64,000 nt of DNA from contig NW_025407839.1 in the NCBI RefSeq assembly GCF_003324165.1, positions 611,708 through 675,707 of the forward strand. The letters run 5' to 3'. The translations under genes were made by a program, and so were the position numbers. The first letter of the stretch is position 1. The number at the start of each line of letters is the position of its first letter. Of the stretch, positions 61,129 through 64,000 are shown in pieces. This stretch comes from Naegleria lovaniensis (Eukaryota > Heterolobosea > Eutetramitea > Acrasida > Naegleriidae). Below the pieces are notes generated by a model. It had not been told where the DNA came from. It did not search any database and saw only the letters and a program-made list of their open reading frames with translations.

Positions 61129-63466
61129 TCGAGAAAATCAAGTTTAAAGGAGTTTCAGTGAGGTCAAAAATGAAATGAAAATTTTTCAAAAAAAAATTAA
61201 AAAAAAATGAAGCCAAAACTCCCTGCATTTTTGAGGTGATCATCATCAACATCGGGTCATGTTTCCATTCATCATCATGTCATATTTATATTGATCACAT
61301 CAAATGTGTACATCATGATCAACATTTATGAGGAATATTTTGTGTGTATGAATATACATGGAAATGATAATCATCAAATAGTACTGGTTGGAATTGTAGT
61401 GAACTGCTCCCGTTGGATGTGATGATCATGGAATGAATCTGATGATCGGAATGTTGTTACAGTGATCAGAAACCATAGAATTGATCGTTGATTCAGTTCA
61501 AAGCGATGGTCATTTCATGACTTTGTGTGATGTGAAGTGTGATGGTGGCTCTATGGAAGAGCTGAAAAGTACGATCGAGACAAGTACTTCACAGAACTTC
61601 ATGAAATTGTTGTAGATGGATGTTCTGATCATTCAAACAACAAATCATCAGTTTTATTCATTGACATGATTGTTTCATGGAATGGGAGCACTTCGCTTTT
61701 CTCGGAAATGATCATTTCTTGAGGAAGGGTACAACTCTCCTCTCTTGTTCATGTCATTCATTCTATCATCATGACACGTTATGATCATCATTGTAGAAGT
61801 GTTTCATGTGATTATGAATGGTTGAAAGTGATCATACTGAATTGTTGTTGGTGTATGTTTTTTATGATTTAATGATCATTTTATAACAATTGATTGATTC
61901 AATTTTTCGATAAACCGATGATTGAAATGTTGTATAATACATTGTGGAGAGTATTTCTATGACTATTGATGATGGATATGATCATTATTGGTGGAGTATC
62001 ATGATGAATGTTGTAGAGGTGTGATACCATATCCTTCCAAGAGTGATTGTGTCATGAACAATACACATCAACATGTTCATCATGATGAGTATGACACATC
62101 CATGTTGATTGTACTCACTGAATCATCAATTTATGGAAGTGGTGTCTCACTCTTTCAATTCATTTTTCTTTTTCACATGATGTTACGATACTGAATAATT
62201 TCAAGAATATCACAGTGACTTTATATGATAGTATATAGTGTGATATTGTTATTTTGAAATTTTTGGAATTTATGTATATGAGTTGATTTTGTTATGAGGC
62301 ACATGAGCTGTGTTGAAAATGATTATTAATTAATTTTTGAAGATTTGTCAGGAGAGTGATGCAGATAGTTTTTTATGGTAGATGAGATGGTGTACAACAC
62401 ATTGACATTAATTGTTGTACTTGTTCATGTCTAGAATGTATTGTTGTTGAGCACCTGAGAAGATTTTGTCATGAAGTGCATTACAATGTGAGACATGGTT
62501 TTTTCCTAGAGTTGTTGTAATCACCCATGTGTTGATCTTGTTCCATTGTGTTATTATTGATGTTGTGGAGTGCTGTGATTCATTGTGTGATGGAAGGATT
62601 CTGTCAGGTCATGTTTGACACTTTTTCATGGAGATTCTGTGTTGATTCATGATGGCTACTTTGAAAATAAAGAGCTAATTCAGTGATTTTCATGATCAGT
62701 ACATGTGAAATGTGTGGTGTATGTGGTTTGTATGCGTCAATGTTCATGTCATCTTGATTTTGAATTTTGTCTGGATTTACTGACCCTATACTTCCGCATT
62801 TAGAATTTATCCAAAAAAATGTTGTTGTGATTGATCAGTGTTGTTTGGTGTTGTGATGACGGAATCATGATTGAAATCATTTGTAGTGATCGTCGATGTG
62901 TCCTTCAACCGTATTGGATACGTTTACCATGTTCGTTGTTATCACCAAATGGATGAGTGTTCAAAGTTGTTCATGAAGATTGATGAGATGAAACATAGTT
63001 GTTTGAATGTTCATTCAAGTTGATAAACATGATTGTCATGATGGTGTGATCACATGATAGTGATTGTGTTGATCCATCAGTTGTATGTGTGGAGCAATGT
63101 ATCAGTCATTACAATAAAGTTTGATGTTGTGGTGGATGACAACTTTGTTTTGTAATTTAAATAATCTTTCATGATCATGAAGTACTCATGTCATAGTGTG
63201 AGTCCTATCATTTTGAAGTGTTGTGTATAGTTGTGTGCATGGTGTGATATGAAATGTTGAAAAAATTGTGACATTTTCTTTATATGTTGTGATGATGTTT
63301 ACTACTCTTTGTGAAATTGATATATCATGTTTAACATGTGTATGACAACATATTTATGAAGTATTATTGAATGTATATTGATACTTGCTGAGATAATTGA
63401 TAAATGTTGATTTGGAGTGTTTCAAAATTTGTGGTCTTAGTCTCTTTACATGGGTTTGATAAAAAT
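61129..63466. other. Gene-free subtelomeric tract, strand-biased and rich in TGATCA-like words
   Basis: No open frame here looks like protein; the longest is under 70 codons. The + strand is visibly enriched in G and T, with repeated words such as TGATCAT, CATGATG and TTGTTG. There is no tRNA- or rRNA-like structure. The transition to the telomeric arrays occurs at ~63467. Confidence 0.55.
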
Positions 63467-63570
63467 TCTACTCTTTGGGTTTACTCTTTGGGTTTACTCT
63501 TTGGGTTTACTCTTTGGGTTTACTCTTTGGGTTTACTCTTTGGGTTTACTCTTTGGGTTTACTCTTTGGG
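63467..63570 (+). repeat. Array of the 13-mer TTTACTCTTTGGG, eight units
   Basis: Seven perfect units (63480-63570) follow one nearly perfect unit (63467-63479). Each unit ends in the telomeric hexamer TTTGGG and adds TTTACTC. The array directly joins the telomere, so it is telomere-associated sequence or a variant-repeat zone. Confidence 0.9.
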
Positions 63571-64000
63571 TTTTTTGGGTTTGGGTTTGGGTTTGGGTTT
63601 GGGTTTGGGTTTGGGTTTGGGTTTGGTTTGGGTTTGGGTTTGGGTTTGGGTTTGGGTTTGGGTTTGGGTTTGGGTTTGGGTTTGGGTTTGGGTTTGGGTT
63701 TGGGTTTGGGTTTGGGTTTGGGTTTGGGTTTGGGTTTGGTTTGGGTTTGGGTTTGGGTTTGGGTTTGGGTTTGGGTTTGGGTTTGGGTTTGGGTTTGGGT
63801 TTGGGTTTGGGTTTGGGTTTGGGTTTGGGTTTGGGTTTGGGTTTGGGTTTGGGTTTGGGTTTGGGTTTGGGTTTGGGTTTGGGTTTGGGTTTGGGTTTGG
63901 GTTTGGGTTTGGGTTTGGGTTTGGTTTGGGTTTGGGTTTGGGTTTGTTGGGTTTGGTTTGGGTTTGGGTTTGGGTTTGGGTTTGGGTTTGGGTTTGGGTT
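63571..64000 (+). repeat. Telomere, (TTTGGG)n
   Basis: About 430 bases of the hexamer TTTGGG/GGGTTT run to the end of the window. The G-rich strand runs 5' to 3' toward the end, as at a right chromosome end. Occasional units are short (TTTGG or TTGGG, for example near 63620-63630 and 63935-63960). The array shows no other sequence. Confidence 0.93.

Noticed and set aside
60935-61252. 105-codon minus-strand ORF in the third subtelomeric repeat
   Set aside because: It spans the repeat edge into a poly-A/T tract and copies 1 and 2 do not keep the frame convincingly, so it is treated as a relic or chance.
63467-63570. CRISPR-like array
   Set aside because: The 13-mer units are directly adjacent with no spacers, and the chromosome is eukaryotic.
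1-64000. tRNA or rRNA genes
   Set aside because: I looked for GTTCGA-type T-loops paired with acceptor stems in the intergenic stretches and found none that fold. Similar words occur only within coding sequence.

Overview
The window is the end of a linear eukaryotic chromosome. It is AT-rich and gene-dense, with short GT-AG introns (38-92 nt in most genes; two of 192 and 509 nt in the Arf-like gene). Start codons usually follow an A-run. Gene content includes a mitochondrial class I (Fe-S) fumarase, a BK-type potassium channel, secreted RCC1-repeat proteins with EGF-like modules, Zn2Cys6 regulators outside fungi, and a UBP-finger sirtuin. Together these suggest a free-living amoeboflagellate of the Heterolobosea, most likely Naegleria or a close relative. 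That assignment is inference from gene style and content; no rRNA or other marker is present. The last ~430 bases are a telomere of TTTGGG units.

Bases 1-30,000 hold ordinary nuclear genes. In order: the 3' part of an NFRKB-like (INO80 complex) gene, a dsRBD protein, a bacterial-type small membrane protein, a three-exon Arf-like GTPase lacking the catalytic Gln, a large tail-anchored protein with a bacterial-like beta-rich region, a cytochrome P450, a Zn2Cys6 factor, an EF-hand protein, a SAP-domain protein, a five-exon BK/Slo-type channel, a secreted RCC1/EGF protein, mitochondrial fumarase, a second Zn2Cys6 paralogue, a small secreted Ala-Pro-Tyr protein and a short EF-hand protein. Bases 30,000-38,700 hold a multi-pass membrane protein, a signal-anchored coiled-coil protein with a KKKK tail, and the ubiquitin-activating enzyme E1.

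The most striking region is 38,719-51,005. Seven adjacent genes combine tandem Cys2-His2 fingers of the PBZ (poly(ADP-ribose)-binding zinc finger) pattern with enzymes of ADP-ribose, NAD and RNA metabolism. They are a CUE-like/Q-rich/PBZ protein, a CUE-like/PBZ/PARP, an EEP (CCR4-like) nuclease, a PBZ/poly(A)-polymerase-head nucleotidyltransferase, a PBZ/EEP nuclease, a second PBZ/PARP, and a UBP-finger sirtuin. At least five share the finger module fused to different catalytic domains. I infer a physically linked ADP-ribose signalling and RNA (or ADP-ribosylated nucleic acid) processing module. The UBA1 gene, the CUE-like domains and the UBP finger add a possible ubiquitin link.

Bases 51,200-58,200 contain a receptor-type protein with a degenerate class III cyclase domain, a 121-bp MITE-like element, and a large P-loop NTPase that may belong to the Crinkler/RHS-like subtelomeric families. 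From 58,160 outward there are no convincing genes. The subtelomere carries a ~400-bp repeat in three copies, smaller diverged repeats, a hairpin, a strand-biased tract rich in TGATCA-like words, an array of a 13-mer, and finally the TTTGGG telomere running 5'->3' toward the end.
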